Position numbers and translations under genes: made by a program. The notes under the pieces were generated by a model, which made no database searches, was not told where the DNA came from, and saw nothing but the letters and a program-made list of their open reading frames with translations. Shown piece by piece: positions 44,207 through 53,490 of a stretch of 64,000 nt of DNA. The DNA comes from Diphasiastrum complanatum. Lineage: Eukaryota > Streptophyta > Lycopodiopsida > Lycopodiales > Lycopodiaceae. The stretch lies in the NCBI GenBank assembly GCA_029204225.1, contig CM055111.1, positions 18,368,668-18,432,667 of the forward strand, written 5' to 3'. Each line of letters starts with the position of its first letter. Position 1 is the first letter of the stretch.

Positions 44207-45026
44207 TGTGAGAAATTGGCAAAAATCTAGCTTGGTATTTTTTATGATAGAAGTTTGTAAGTGAATCTTGCATGTGTGGAGGATGTTCCCACGTGTGTAG
44301 AATTGTAAAGTAAATCAAAATGTTTGATATAGGGGTCTCATAGAATTTCATAGTCAAGCATTTAGGTGTAGGATTTTGATAGGGTCAAATTTGGCATTGA
44401 TGGCAAATTATCCATTTCCACTTGTAATGCCAATATTGAGCCAAAATAGAGCCAAACTTGTGCCAATTAGAGTGTAGACAAGTGTCATGCTTTTGTTTGA
44501 TGAAGCTTAAGAGGTCCAATAGGATATAGAGGTGGAACCTTGTGAGGTCCAATAGAAAATTGAGGTGTGCTTGAATATAGTCCAATAGAATTTAGAGGTG
44601 CATGGATCAATGGTCCAATAGGATTAAGAGGTGGCAAAGTGTGATCCAATCATAGTTAAGCATAGTGGTAGCTCATAAATCTATTAGTATCATTGTACTC
44701 CTCCTTTTGGATCTAATTGATTTTGAGATTGAGTGGATTTTGAGTGTCATTGAATTTCTAGCTTTCTCTCTCTACCCGAGAGCTCATGATACATTTTCTC
44801 TCTCTACTCGAGGAGAGCAGCTTGTTTTTCCTTAGAATACTTTTGGAACACTTCCCACACATGTGAGTGAGAGTTGGAAGTGATTGAATGCATGTAGTAG
44901 TGTGTTTTTGCCATAGAATCAAAGATAGATCTTGAATCTCAATCTAGTCTTGATCTTGGTGCATCTACACACCTTAGGAGATCACAAGTACATGTAGTGG
45001 ACAATCCACACGTGTGAAATTCAACA
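44207..45026 (+). repeat. 3' LTR of E2
   Basis: 820 bp. Compared with the 5' LTR it has an extra AAA near 44446 and about 15 scattered substitutions, and ends ...TTCAACA before target duplication CACAT. Confidence 0.95.
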
Positions 45027-45141
45027 CACATATCCCCTTCCTCAGCTGTGCAGTGGCTCGCAAACAAATTGCTTACAATCTTCTTTGTTACTTCCTACTG
45101 GTTGGCTTTCTATGGAAAATAGCTTTTGCTCGGGCTTCATT

Positions 45142-46565
45142 TCATTCATTGACTTGCCTTTTGTAGCAAGGTAGTAATTGTTCTTCTAGTTGTAATCTTC
45201 CTGCCATTCCTTGATTTTCCAATGGTGCAAGGGGGTTGTCGATCAATGTGTTATTTTCAAGATGAGTGTACCAACTATCCCCAGACAAGATTTCAGACAT
45301 CTCAGCAGAAGGGACAATTAGTGAGAGGGCTGCATATGTATATTTTGGGAATTTTTCTTTAATGTACAATTGTTGAATGGACAAAAGGGCATATGAAATG
45401 AGAGAACCAATATTTACATAATTGTAAGTATAGTATGGTTTGGTTATTGGGTTAGTAAAGCGAAGTATATCATCTGCTTTAACTTCCTCCAAATAATGAG
45501 AATAATTAGCTTCCCAATCTGTGTAGATTTCCCACAGATCAAGGAATAATAGCTGACTAGAGACCTTGGAAGGAGTTGGATCAGGGCTAGGAACTACTCA
45601 ATTAACATCAAAAATGTTAATTGGGTCTAGCTTATTCCGATACTCATCCAAAGCTGGAAAAATATTGTTTTCAAATGTTTTTAGATATTCTAGGATATAT
45701 ATATGCAAAGATCCTATAACAACATGGATATAGTTAGTTTGCACATTGAGCTTATTCTGAACAATGGCAAGAGCAAAGATGCCTTTTTGGTGCGCTGTTA
45801 GTTTGGCCCAAAAAGTGTTTAGGCTAGAAAAAATCCAAGGGCTTTCCCATTGTTGTTTTGTATAACCAAAAAGTTTTGGTAAAAGAAGGTAATCCATTCT
45901 CCACTGGAGTTCCGGACTATTAAAAGGTAGAAGAAAAAATGTTAGTTCTTGTTGGAATGTCTGAAATTCTGTCTTTAGTAGTGAATACACTACCTTGTTC
46001 TTCCTCTCGACAGCTCCACTATGTGATGCATCAGCCTGCTACGAAATGATTGGTAGAGTTGCTGGTTGGTCTAAAGAAGCTATGTCACTGGTTGCTTTTG
46101 GCTTCACAGCATTCTCAAGGTCAGTCTGCACGTCTTGATCTTTCTGGATTTGCTTAAAAACAATATCTGTCTAGATGGCCTTCTCTGATGTATCTTTAAC
46201 TGGCTCATCCATCTGCATAGACTAGTCTTGGCGCTGGACATGTTCTTTATCTTCAAAATTCTGGATTTGGCTTGATTGAAACTTAGCCTCTTCCAGTTCT
46301 TCTTTCAATTTCTCATATGAAACCATCTAGGGTTGCAAATATTGCAGTTGGAAGGTCTGGATAATTTTTTCTTGAATACCTTACAAGTTGTTGGGTCGAT
46401 CTTGTATCTCCCATGAGATACACAAGCTCCCAATGTGACTTCGGCACTTATCCGCCATAGAATTGTCTCTTTGGCTTGTTTCTTATAGATTTGGTTGCCT
46501 TTCCTTAGTAGAGTCTATAGAATTCTACAGCTAGGCAACAGAGTCCTGAAGCTGCTTTGATTTGC
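45142..46565 (-). pseudogene. Coiled-coil protein gene of a repeated family (copy 2), downstream of the H3-like frame
   Basis: On the minus strand one frame runs from about 46565 to 45598 and is protein-like throughout: a Q/K/E-rich helical part (EKLKEELEEAKFQSSQIQNF, FKQIQKDQDVQTDLENAV), then LQWRMDYLLLPKLFGYTKQQ, WESPW, LNTFWAKLTAHQKGIFALAI, and a hydrophobic stretch to a TGA at 45600. Eight in-frame TAG/TAA codons interrupt it, nearly all where Gln would suit. A further frame (45492-45142) continues with TYAALSLIVPSAEMSEIL. The family is not recognised. The same module order occurs at 5.6-7.1 kb. E2 is inserted just beyond its 3' end. Confidence 0.55.
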
Positions 46566-46717
46566 TTGGGCACTCTCCTTGTTGGTAATGGCATTGCTAA
46601 GTTTATCGCTCAGCTCCTCGTTACTACTCTGCAAAGTAGCTCGTGCAACATCTGAATCAGAGCTCAAGAAGACATGGGGTCTCTTGGCCGGGATATGTCC
46701 AGGAGGAAGGGAGATAG
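46566..46717 (-). pseudogene. Serine/acidic linker between H3-like frame and coiled coil
   Basis: One base off the H3-like frame, the minus strand reads LAISLPPGHIPAKRPHVFLS, SDSDVARATLQSSNEELSDK and LSNAITNKESAQANQ, helix-forming and protein-like. With a single indel the histone-like part, this linker and the coiled coil could have formed one protein. This is inference from coherent composition. Confidence 0.4.
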
Positions 46718-47212
46718 CTAGCCTTCGAGATCCAGCCTTCTTGGGGACAACTTGCTTCTCTTCCTCCTAGAGGTAGTAGGCACGTTGGTTCTATCCAGAG
46801 GTAGGTCTCTAGAGGTGTTGGCATTATCAACATGCAGACCAAAATATCTGTCCCGAAGCCTTTTGAGAATGAAGAAATCCTTTGGCATGATGGTGACACG
46901 CTTACCATGCACTGCCAAAAGACAAGTATCCTCAAAAAACTAGGACAGAAAATAATCTGCAGCACCCTGCAAGGCCTGCATGGCTGTCACAACAAAACAA
47001 ATATCTAGGCCAAGTGATAGAGTGACATTCCATACAGATCGGCCGAAAGGAGCTCTAGGGATCAACAATTCAGTTGATCTCTGGAGTTTTCTGATCTCCC
47101 TCAGCCAGACCTGCTTCCTGCCACGCCTACAGCCAGTATCAGGGGGAACACGAGAATGGGATGGCTGTATAGTAGTGATGGCACGGGCGGTGGATTTGGT
47201 CATGACCATCAT
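46718..47212 (-). pseudogene. Histone H3-like (possibly CENH3-like) intronless frame with C-terminal extension
   Basis: 165 codons from ATG at 47212. The core tracks the histone fold: WLREIRKLQRSTELLIPRAP (H3 ALREIRKYQKSTELLI), AMQALQGAADYF (MALQEAAEAYL), [21 protein letters not shown] ([21 protein letters not shown]). The N-tail is short and divergent (TKSTARAITT, RGRKQ). LLIPRAPF resembles centromeric H3 more than canonical H3 (LLIRKLPF). Codon 91 is TAG (46942-46940). After the fold comes an unusual basic extension (TTSRRKRSKLSPRR) of about 45 residues before the stop. There are no introns, unlike most plant CENH3 genes, so it could be a retrocopy or a captured histone module of the coiled-coil gene that follows. 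Confidence 0.6.
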
Positions 47213-47520
47213 TCTCGGAAGAAGAAAATTAACAGAAAGAAGTTTGAACAAAACAAAAGTGGATCAAAACAAAAAACTTTGCGATGAAAGGGCGCTTGAG
47301 ATCGATACCAGCACTGAATATCGGTTTCGAGCACAAGATCTAGAGAGATTGTTTGTAGAAAAGAGATGCGCGCTCGAAAGCGATATTGCACAGCAGGCGG
47401 TATCGGACTCGAGCACACTGTGAGAGGACGGAAGCTTGAATTATGAAAGAGCGCACTTGAGAGCGATATCGAGAGCTAAAAGCGAAAATTTTGCGAAAAA
47501 AAATGAAAATTCCGAGGACC

Positions 47521-47528
47521 TATATATA
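47521..47528 (-). promoter_or_regulatory. TATA box upstream of the H3-like frame
   Basis: TATATATA, about 310 bp upstream of the minus-strand ATG, followed by a leader with repeated GAGAGCGATATCG-like words (47340-47475). Confidence 0.45.
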
Positions 47529-47585
47529 CGAAATTTTTGCACATGTAAAAAGATGGCCGAGACATGTGTCATCAGATGATTAGAC

Positions 47586-47774
47586 CACGTGGAATGTCTG
47601 TACTAACAATGATGAGCCAAGTATGAGGCCACGTAGGCTAAGACACGTGTGCGAATACCTAATCGACACGTGTCATTCATGCACGTGACAGATGTTAGAT
47701 CAATCATACTACGACGCATTTATTTTGGCTAATCACAAGTTGATACGTGTTCCTTCGCCAGTCCTCCACACGTG
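47586..47774. promoter_or_regulatory. Cluster of CACGTG (G-box) motifs
   Basis: CACGTG occurs at 47586-47591, 47644-47649, 47667-47672, 47682-47687 and 47769-47774, several as ACACGTGT/C. GATACGTGTT and CCACGTAGG near-matches lie between them. Plant bZIP and bHLH factors bind such sites. The cluster lies immediately upstream of the TATA box of the H3-like gene. Confidence 0.6.
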
Positions 47775-47844
47775 CAACTTTTTTTTATAAATATGTCTTT
47801 TTTGGGCTCATATTTTCACGCAAATTCATGATTGCATTGCCGGA

Positions 47845-48790
47845 TATCAAGCGCAACTACTGATGAGCAACCACAATAGCAATCTCTAATCAACTCTAAA
47901 GAAATGAGCTGGAATACTCAAGAGTGTCCAAGCCCGTAGGCTTGAGAGAGAACGCTAACTATTCAATACTTGATTCATTATAATGTAGAAATATAAGCAG
48001 CTATTTATACTAAGCAAATGTGGCAACGTCCAATTGTAGGACAACTAATCAGGTCGTAGATCATAATGGCTAGTGGGCCATAGTGACTAAATATAAGTCT
48101 GAACTAAGCGCAACTACTGATGATTATAACCACAATAGAAATCTCTAATCAACTCTAAAGACATGAGCTAGAATACTCAAGAGTGTCCAAGCCCACAGGC
48201 TTGAGAGAGAACACTAACTATTCAATACTTGATTCATTATAATGTAGAAATATGAGCAGCTATTTATACTAAGCAAATGCGGCAACATCCAATAGTAGGA
48301 CAACTAATTAGGTCGTAGATCATAATGGCTAGTAGACCGTAGTGAGTTGGCATCCATCTGGATCTTCCTGGAAATTTACTTGCTATAAAATTAGGGCAAG
48401 TCTGTAGCTTTAAAACAAATTGAACAATAAATTGTCTTTCAACTGACACGAAATTTGTCGTTGACTGCCAATCAAACGACACAAAATTTGTTGATGATGA
48501 CACTAAATGTTGGAGCCACCTGTGATCCATTTTTGAGTAATTATGTAGACTGTGTAAAAACATGAAGAAAGCTACAGGTCTGGATAAAAATTGGACGAAG
48601 ATTAAGAAGTCGATTAGTAGGAGAATAATCCAACACCTCATGCAACCTGGAATAGCAATTGCCCTCCTATTCTTGCATTATAGCAGTCAAACACCATGCA
48701 AGTGCTCCCATGTACAATTATAGGTCTGGGCCCACATATGATTATAAACTACTTTACTGGTCAACCCCGAATGACGAGGCATAACTAATA
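47845..48790 (-). mobile_element. LTR-like repeat D, copy 2
   Basis: Same organisation as 36385-37175: candidate LTR start TGTTGGATTATTCTCCTACT (with CAACAC at 48630-48635 on plus) and internal end to about 48790. This copy carries an extra tandem unit of about 240 bp: 47850-48090 and 48110-48340 both contain GCGCAACTACTGATGA, TCCAAGCC-GTAGGCTTGAGAGAGAAC and GTCGTAGATCATAATGGCTA. The minus frames in it recur in copy 1 and show no domain. Confidence 0.55.
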
Positions 48791-49309
48791 GGCATAGTCG
48801 TGCTAAAATTTTGCATGTACAAAGTTGTTTCTCTAATATATGGTTACCTAGTGTATTTGCAGAGAAACCGGTTATTCAAAAGAGCCCTAGTCATGAATGT
48901 TGTAGCAGCCGATTTCGAGAAAAGGACTGACAAGTTTATGAACTGTAGATAATGTTTGATAACAGAGAAAATATATTTACTGTAAGTAGGCATCAAAATC
49001 ATTCACAGATTACACACCATAGACATAATGTCGCAACTTTTTTTTTTGTTTACAACAACATTTTCAAGCACTGTTTGTTTTCCAAATCAGCAGGTCGGTG
49101 CAAGAGAGGTATTCTCTCTTACGAGGAACTAGCTACTGCTCATTCTATATCCGTTTGTGTGACAATGTGTGTCTGCTACTTTGTGACTATCACTGACGCA
49201 TTAAAAAAGAAAACCCAGCACATCTCCCACGTTCATCCTGTTTATATAGGAATAGAGAGAAGGGATTTTATGCTAATCATTTGATTACAAGAAATTGTTT
49301 AAGCTCATT
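48791..49309. other. Intergenic, nothing recognised
   Basis: No supported gene. A run of T lies at 49029-49038. The plus frame 48952-49284 shows no domain. Confidence 0.35.
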
Positions 49310-49870
49310 CTAACGATTTTTAATTGTGCGTTGTCGTTGTCGTCGTCCGTGGAGTCTGTTCTCCATGTTGGTACTTCGTTGATCTTGCATGGTACCTAGG
49401 TCATGAAGATCCGCCACTTTTGCAGCCATCTGTGAGTCGTATGTGACCATAATCATTTCCTTGCGGTGTCTCTGCGGTCGTGAAGGTTCTTCGGAGCCTG
49501 AGACCTTTGGCAAGCAACCGCAGATAGACCGTAGTAGGGGCTTATGTGGTGCTCAGGCGGTTCGTCTCTTCGAGAGGGGAGAAATATTGTAAATCGTTAG
49601 TGTGAACTTTGTGGTGGCCTTCAGTCAGCTTCCTTTGTGGACTGCTTTGTGTTTGTTTCATAGGTGACTGCAAGCTCCAACTTGGAGATGGCCTTTGGTT
49701 TACTTTGCATTGGACCATAGGCTAGACTCTTTTAAAGTTGTTTGCATTGTAGTTATGGTTATTTTCAGTTTCTGCCTGTTGGTAGTTTCCATGTATTTCT
49801 GCAGGTTTTGGTTCATAAGCTAGCAATGCTTTGTGGGTAGAAACTTCGTGTTTCTTCAAGTTCTAACCAT
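49310..49870 (-). other. Family A-like LTR start and unassigned frame
   Basis: On the minus strand, TGAAGAAACACGAAGTTTCT at about 49862 with ACAAAGCATTGCTAGCTTA following matches the first 45 bp of LTR A, after which similarity ends. Further along, a 67-residue frame (49513-49310) begins MPKVSGSEEPSRPQRHRKEM and is unrecognised. It may be the edge of a related but distinct element. Confidence 0.35.
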
Positions 49871-49929
49871 GGTGGTTTGAAGGCAAAGAAACAAGTTGGT
49901 GAGCTTTGTTCAATGTCAAAGTTAGAAAT

Positions 49930-50803
49930 TTTGTCTTATTATAGATCTAGATGCATTTTCATTTAATACATTTGGATGTGCATTGTAAGAGTGCTTTAAG
50001 TAATGGAGGAGCAAAGATGTTTGTGACTTGGATTGAACTTGCATTGGTGACTTTAGTAGATATTTTTTAACTTATCTTCTAAAGAGTGAGGATTTCATAC
50101 TTGATGTCTTTCTCAAGTTCAATAACGTTGTGGAGAGTCAATTCAACAGTGAAGATCAAGTGCTTAAAGTTGGCAAATGAGACCTATCAACAAAGTTCAA
50201 AGATGTTTGTGTGGCACATGGGATCAAGAGGGAGCTTTCAAACTCAAAGGTTATACATAGTCTGGAAGAGAGGAAGATCAATCTTTTTGAAAGAGTCAAA
50301 TCCATGAGGGTGAATGCAATCTTCATAAGTCTTCTGGGGTGAAGCTTTGATGTATGCTAAGTTTGTTTTCATTATGTACTCAAATGAAGATTTATATGGT
50401 TGGTAAGAAGCCAAGTTTGGAGCATTTGAAGATCTTTGGTAGTACTTGCTATGTCAACTCATCTTTTGGATTCTTGAAGGGAATATGTGTTGGCTATAGT
50501 GAAGTAATGAAAGCTTATAGGGTTTACATTCGTAAGTCAAAGAAAGTTCACATTTCTAAGGATGTTGTCTTTGAAGAGGAGATTGTGGAGAAGATTGATG
50601 TTATTGATGTTGATCAATCTAGCATTTCTGATGGTGATAGAGATGGTTCTTTGGATGGTGATGGTGGAGATGCATCTCCAAGTCAAGTTCTAAGAAGATC
50701 CTCAAGGGAAAGACAAAAGCCATCTAGGCTTCCATATGATGAGAAAGGCAAGCAAGTTGAAGGTACAAACTTTGCTTTACTATTACGTCCATATCCAGTA
50801 TGA
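49930..50803 (+). pseudogene. Copia integrase relic related to the 2.6-4.6 kb element
   Basis: Damaged integrase core at 49990-50170 (GAKMFVTWI, YLLKSEDFILDVFLKFNNV), comparable to GAKMYVTFIDDFSR and YLLKSKDEVYDVFVKFKNA at 4.05-4.15 kb. The integrase C-terminus follows at 50390-50580 (GKKPSLEHLKIFGSTCYVNS, ICVGYSEVMKAYRVYI, HISKDVVFEEE). The serine/acidic linker ends RRSSRERQKPSRLPYDE. The middle of the core, RT and RNase H are missing. Confidence 0.8.
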
Positions 50804-51165
50804 GGGATTTAGAATAATTCCTTACATGGATGGCCAGTCACTCCAATGTATGTGGTTATTAGTTATGCCTTGTCATTTTGGGCTTGGCCAATAAAGTAAT
50901 TAATAATCATATGAGGGCCTAGACCTATAATTGGACATATGAGCACTTGCATGGTATTTGACTGCAAGGAGGTCAATTGCTTATTCAGGTTACATGTGGA
51001 TCCTAAGAGAAATATTCGCTCCTCTTGGGATAGAATATATACTAGTGGAAACTCGCCCATCTACCTATTGGATTTTTTTATCCTTGAAGCCAGGAGCTCC
51101 TCCTCTCTTGCATTCGTTTAATATGGCATGGGGGTAGAAGTGATTAGGGTATTGACTAACCATTT
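50804..51165 (+). repeat. 3' internal sequence shared with repeat D
   Basis: 50823-50965 (GTTATTAGTTATGCC, GGGCCTAGACCTATAATTGG, GAGCACTTGCAT) is the complement of 37025-37145 and 48690-48790. To the right there is no LTR-like start; the E1-like fragment begins instead near 51166. Confidence 0.6.
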
Positions 51166-51608
51166 CTTGTTGGTTGGGTGATTTTTCTCCACAGGTGTCC
51201 TTTTGGTTGCATGCAACAGGATCTAGTCAGATCTTCACTAGGCAATCCTTACATTTACTCACATGCTTTGGTTCATCTTCTTGTGTAGATGAGGCTATGC
51301 AAGTGGATGTGGCTTTCATGGAATGGAAGCAAATAATGGATCTGGAAAAGAGGTCTTAGTCAAGGACTTTTACTGTCAAGAGCAAAATCAAGAGGTTGAT
51401 CTTGAAGGGCTTCAATGACACAAAAGGAAGGGTGGCAATTCAGAGCTAGTCAAGAGCATCAAAGGGAAGCCAAGTGGAAAAGATAACTTAAATATGTTTT
51501 TGTAGGTGTTTAAAGACTCAAGTAAGGTCAAAGGAGCAACAAGAAAGTGTTGTTCAAGTTTACTTTACTTGTTTTATCTCATGTTTGAGCAATTTCATGT
51601 GAATGTGC
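51166..51608 (+). pseudogene. E1-like 3' coding fragment joined to LTR A (copy in A2 flank)
   Basis: Same block and junction as 17590-18030 in opposite orientation: SFWLHATGSSQIFTRQSLHL, QEVDLEGLQ, GNSELVKSIKGKPSGKDNLN, VFKDSSKVKGATRKC, VNVLK, then the LTR start. It corresponds to E1 residues about 729-805. Stops occur at the ends of the short frames. Both copies begin near a TTTCTCCACAG word that could be an old splice acceptor. Confidence 0.8.
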
Positions 51609-52494
51609 TCAAGAAACAAAATGTTTCTATTTACAAAGCTTTGCTAGCTTTCACTTCCTGAAGAAAATGTTCGCGAACACGAAAGTCAAGAGACACAAAG
51701 CACGCAAGTCGCGAACGAGAATCTTTTGTGGTCTAGCGCGAGAAAGTCAGACAACATAGACAAAACCAACGACGTGACACAAAAGAACGTTTGCCCTCAT
51801 GGTCCATGAAGGACCATGAAGGTCACACATGTACCCAGAAGTACAGATTCTGATATGATGGCATGACGTCAGCAGATACACTCTAAATCGTGGCTAATCT
51901 GCCACTCTTGTAATTTTCTGATTAGTTGTAGATTTAATTACTCTAATCTAAAAGGTTACACAGAGTGACTATATACTTACTAGATGATACTTGATAGAGA
52001 GAGCATATACAGATATATAGAGATGTATGAACTAGTCTGATGCTAGTAAGCAATCAAGACAAAAAATACAGAACAGAAGTCCGCCTGCGTGCGAGACAAG
52101 TTCCTGTGATCAGGATCCACAAATATCCACAAGTCCGCTAGTAGGCGAGACATCCGCTCGTGAGAAAACTGTATTTCTCTCATGCCAACGCACTACGTGG
52201 ATCTGCATGCAGTGCTTGAAGAATCAGAAAAAAATCAATAGATGATCTTGTAGCCATTGTGCACATGCAAATGTATCTGCTGTTATTCGTATGTCTGATT
52301 CTCTCATTCATTTAATTTTGCAGTTTGTTGAAACTTTGTTGAATGCTACATTAATTTATAAACATAGATCAGCAGTGCCTAACTACATTCTGGAGGACTG
52401 TAGGAGTGATTCAGCTAGCAGTGACCAACGATTGCATCTGAACTCCATCCGAATCACATTGAATCGTTTGCGACTCATTCAATCTCTTTCGTCA
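51609..52494 (+). repeat. 5' LTR of family A element A2
   Basis: About 886 bp from TCAAGAAACAAAATGTTTCT to ...CTTTCGTCA, one base before the primer site. The first 18 bases can form a hairpin (AGAAAC...GTTTCT). Colinear with 17589-16683. Confidence 0.8.
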
Positions 52495-52495
52495 G

Positions 52496-52507
52496 TGGTA
52501 TCAGAGC
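52496..52507 (+). other. Primer-binding site of element A2
   Basis: TGGTATCAGAGC, exact match to the initiator-Met tRNA primer site. Confidence 0.95.
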
Positions 52508-52608
52508 CTATCTATTGTCATAATTTGACATAGCCAAGAAGCTATCAGATCTAGAAGGCCAAGCATTCAGACAAACAACCATCAACAACAGAAAAGACTT
52601 CAGAAGCA

Positions 52609-53490
52609 ATGGCTTCAGTCAGCAGCATACAAAACAAGATCTGTACAATTCTTGATTCTTCAGGATCTAACTTTCTAGCCTGGAAAGTTAAAACATCACT
52701 GATACTCAAGGGCGAAGGTTTATTTCCCTAGGTGGATGGCACAGAAGAGATGCCTATGACATCAGACAAAGAGCTACGCGAGTGGAGGGAGAAAAATGAC
52801 AAGGCAGTAGCTTTGCTATCTTCATCCATTGAAGATAGTCTCACACTTGACCTGGCTATACTCTCCAAAGCTAAGGAGATGTGGGATGCATTGCTCACGA
52901 GATTTCAAACGAAATCAAGAAGTCAAATCATGATGCTAGAAGATCAGCTGACAAATCTACAGTGGGATGGGAAAGACCTCACTTATTTTGTAAGGAAGAT
53001 GAAGGATTTGTTTCTGTCACTACATAACTCTGGAGCAGAGAATGCAGTGTCAGCTGAGAAGCAGCTCACTTACCTGTTGAGAGCCTTATCCAGATCATTC
53101 TGGACAATGAGGACCCTGCTCGCGAAAGATCCTACCATGAACCTCGAAAAGGCGATTGTCAAGATTAGAGAGGAAGTCGAGGCGAGAGAACATCTTGATC
53201 ACAAAGATGGTTCTGACCAGGACCTCTATGGCAACAAGGAAAAATCCAAGAAACAATTTATGCCTAAGAGGGATTCAAATCAGAGGCAGGATCGTGATCA
53301 GCAAGCAAAGAGGACTGGCAAAGGCAACTGGAAGAGCAAAGGGAGGTCAAAGCAGCAAGGTGGAGAAAAGAAGACTTGCGTGAGATGCAGAAGAGACGGG
53401 CACACAGTTGATACATGATGGCTCAATTCAAAAATTGAGTGTGTCCACTACCACAAGAAGGGTCATGCAGCCGTGGATTGCTGGCAGATT
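52609..53490 (+). pseudogene. Copia gag of A2 with zinc knuckles
   Basis: Starts about 52609 (MASVSSIQNKICTILDSSGS), with a TAG at 52729-52731, before the long frame 52732-53418. UBN2-type gag: KELREWREKNDKAVALLSSS, EMWDALLTRFQTKSRSQIMM, TYFVRKMKDLFLSLHNSGAE. A basic linker leads to knuckle CVRCRRDGHTVDT, whose final Cys position is a TGA (53416-53418). A second knuckle CVHYHKKGHAAVDCW follows in frame, with Tyr in place of one Cys. Gag would coat element RNA. The two stops make this copy defective unless read through. Confidence 0.85.

Larger units (their letters stand above)
39943..45026 (+). mobile_element. Element E2: complete copia-type LTR element with deleted integrase and no RT
   Basis: LTRs at 39943-40759 (817 bp) and 44207-45026 (820 bp) both run TGTGAGAAATTGG...TTCAACA. 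They differ by roughly 15 substitutions and one 3-bp indel by eye, about 2%. Target duplication CACAT is at 39938-39942 and 45027-45031. The primer site TGGTATCAGAGC follows the 5' LTR, and TTTTTTAAGGAG precedes the 3' LTR. Coding capacity is gag plus protease plus scraps of integrase and an unknown 3' region. E2 is older than E1 and also non-autonomous. Confidence 0.95.

Noticed and set aside
45598-46565. A variant genetic code with TAG/TAA read as Gln
   Set aside because: The long intact frames (E1 with 1046 codons, E2 gag, the 60.5 kb gene) use CAG/CAA for Gln and end at ordinary stops, and TGA also replaces Trp in relics. C-to-T decay explains all of it.
47850-48641. The 125-residue minus frame as a conserved protein (also at 36744-36983)
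   Set aside because: Its conservation follows from the repeat D duplication. It lies in the LTR-like part and has no domain.
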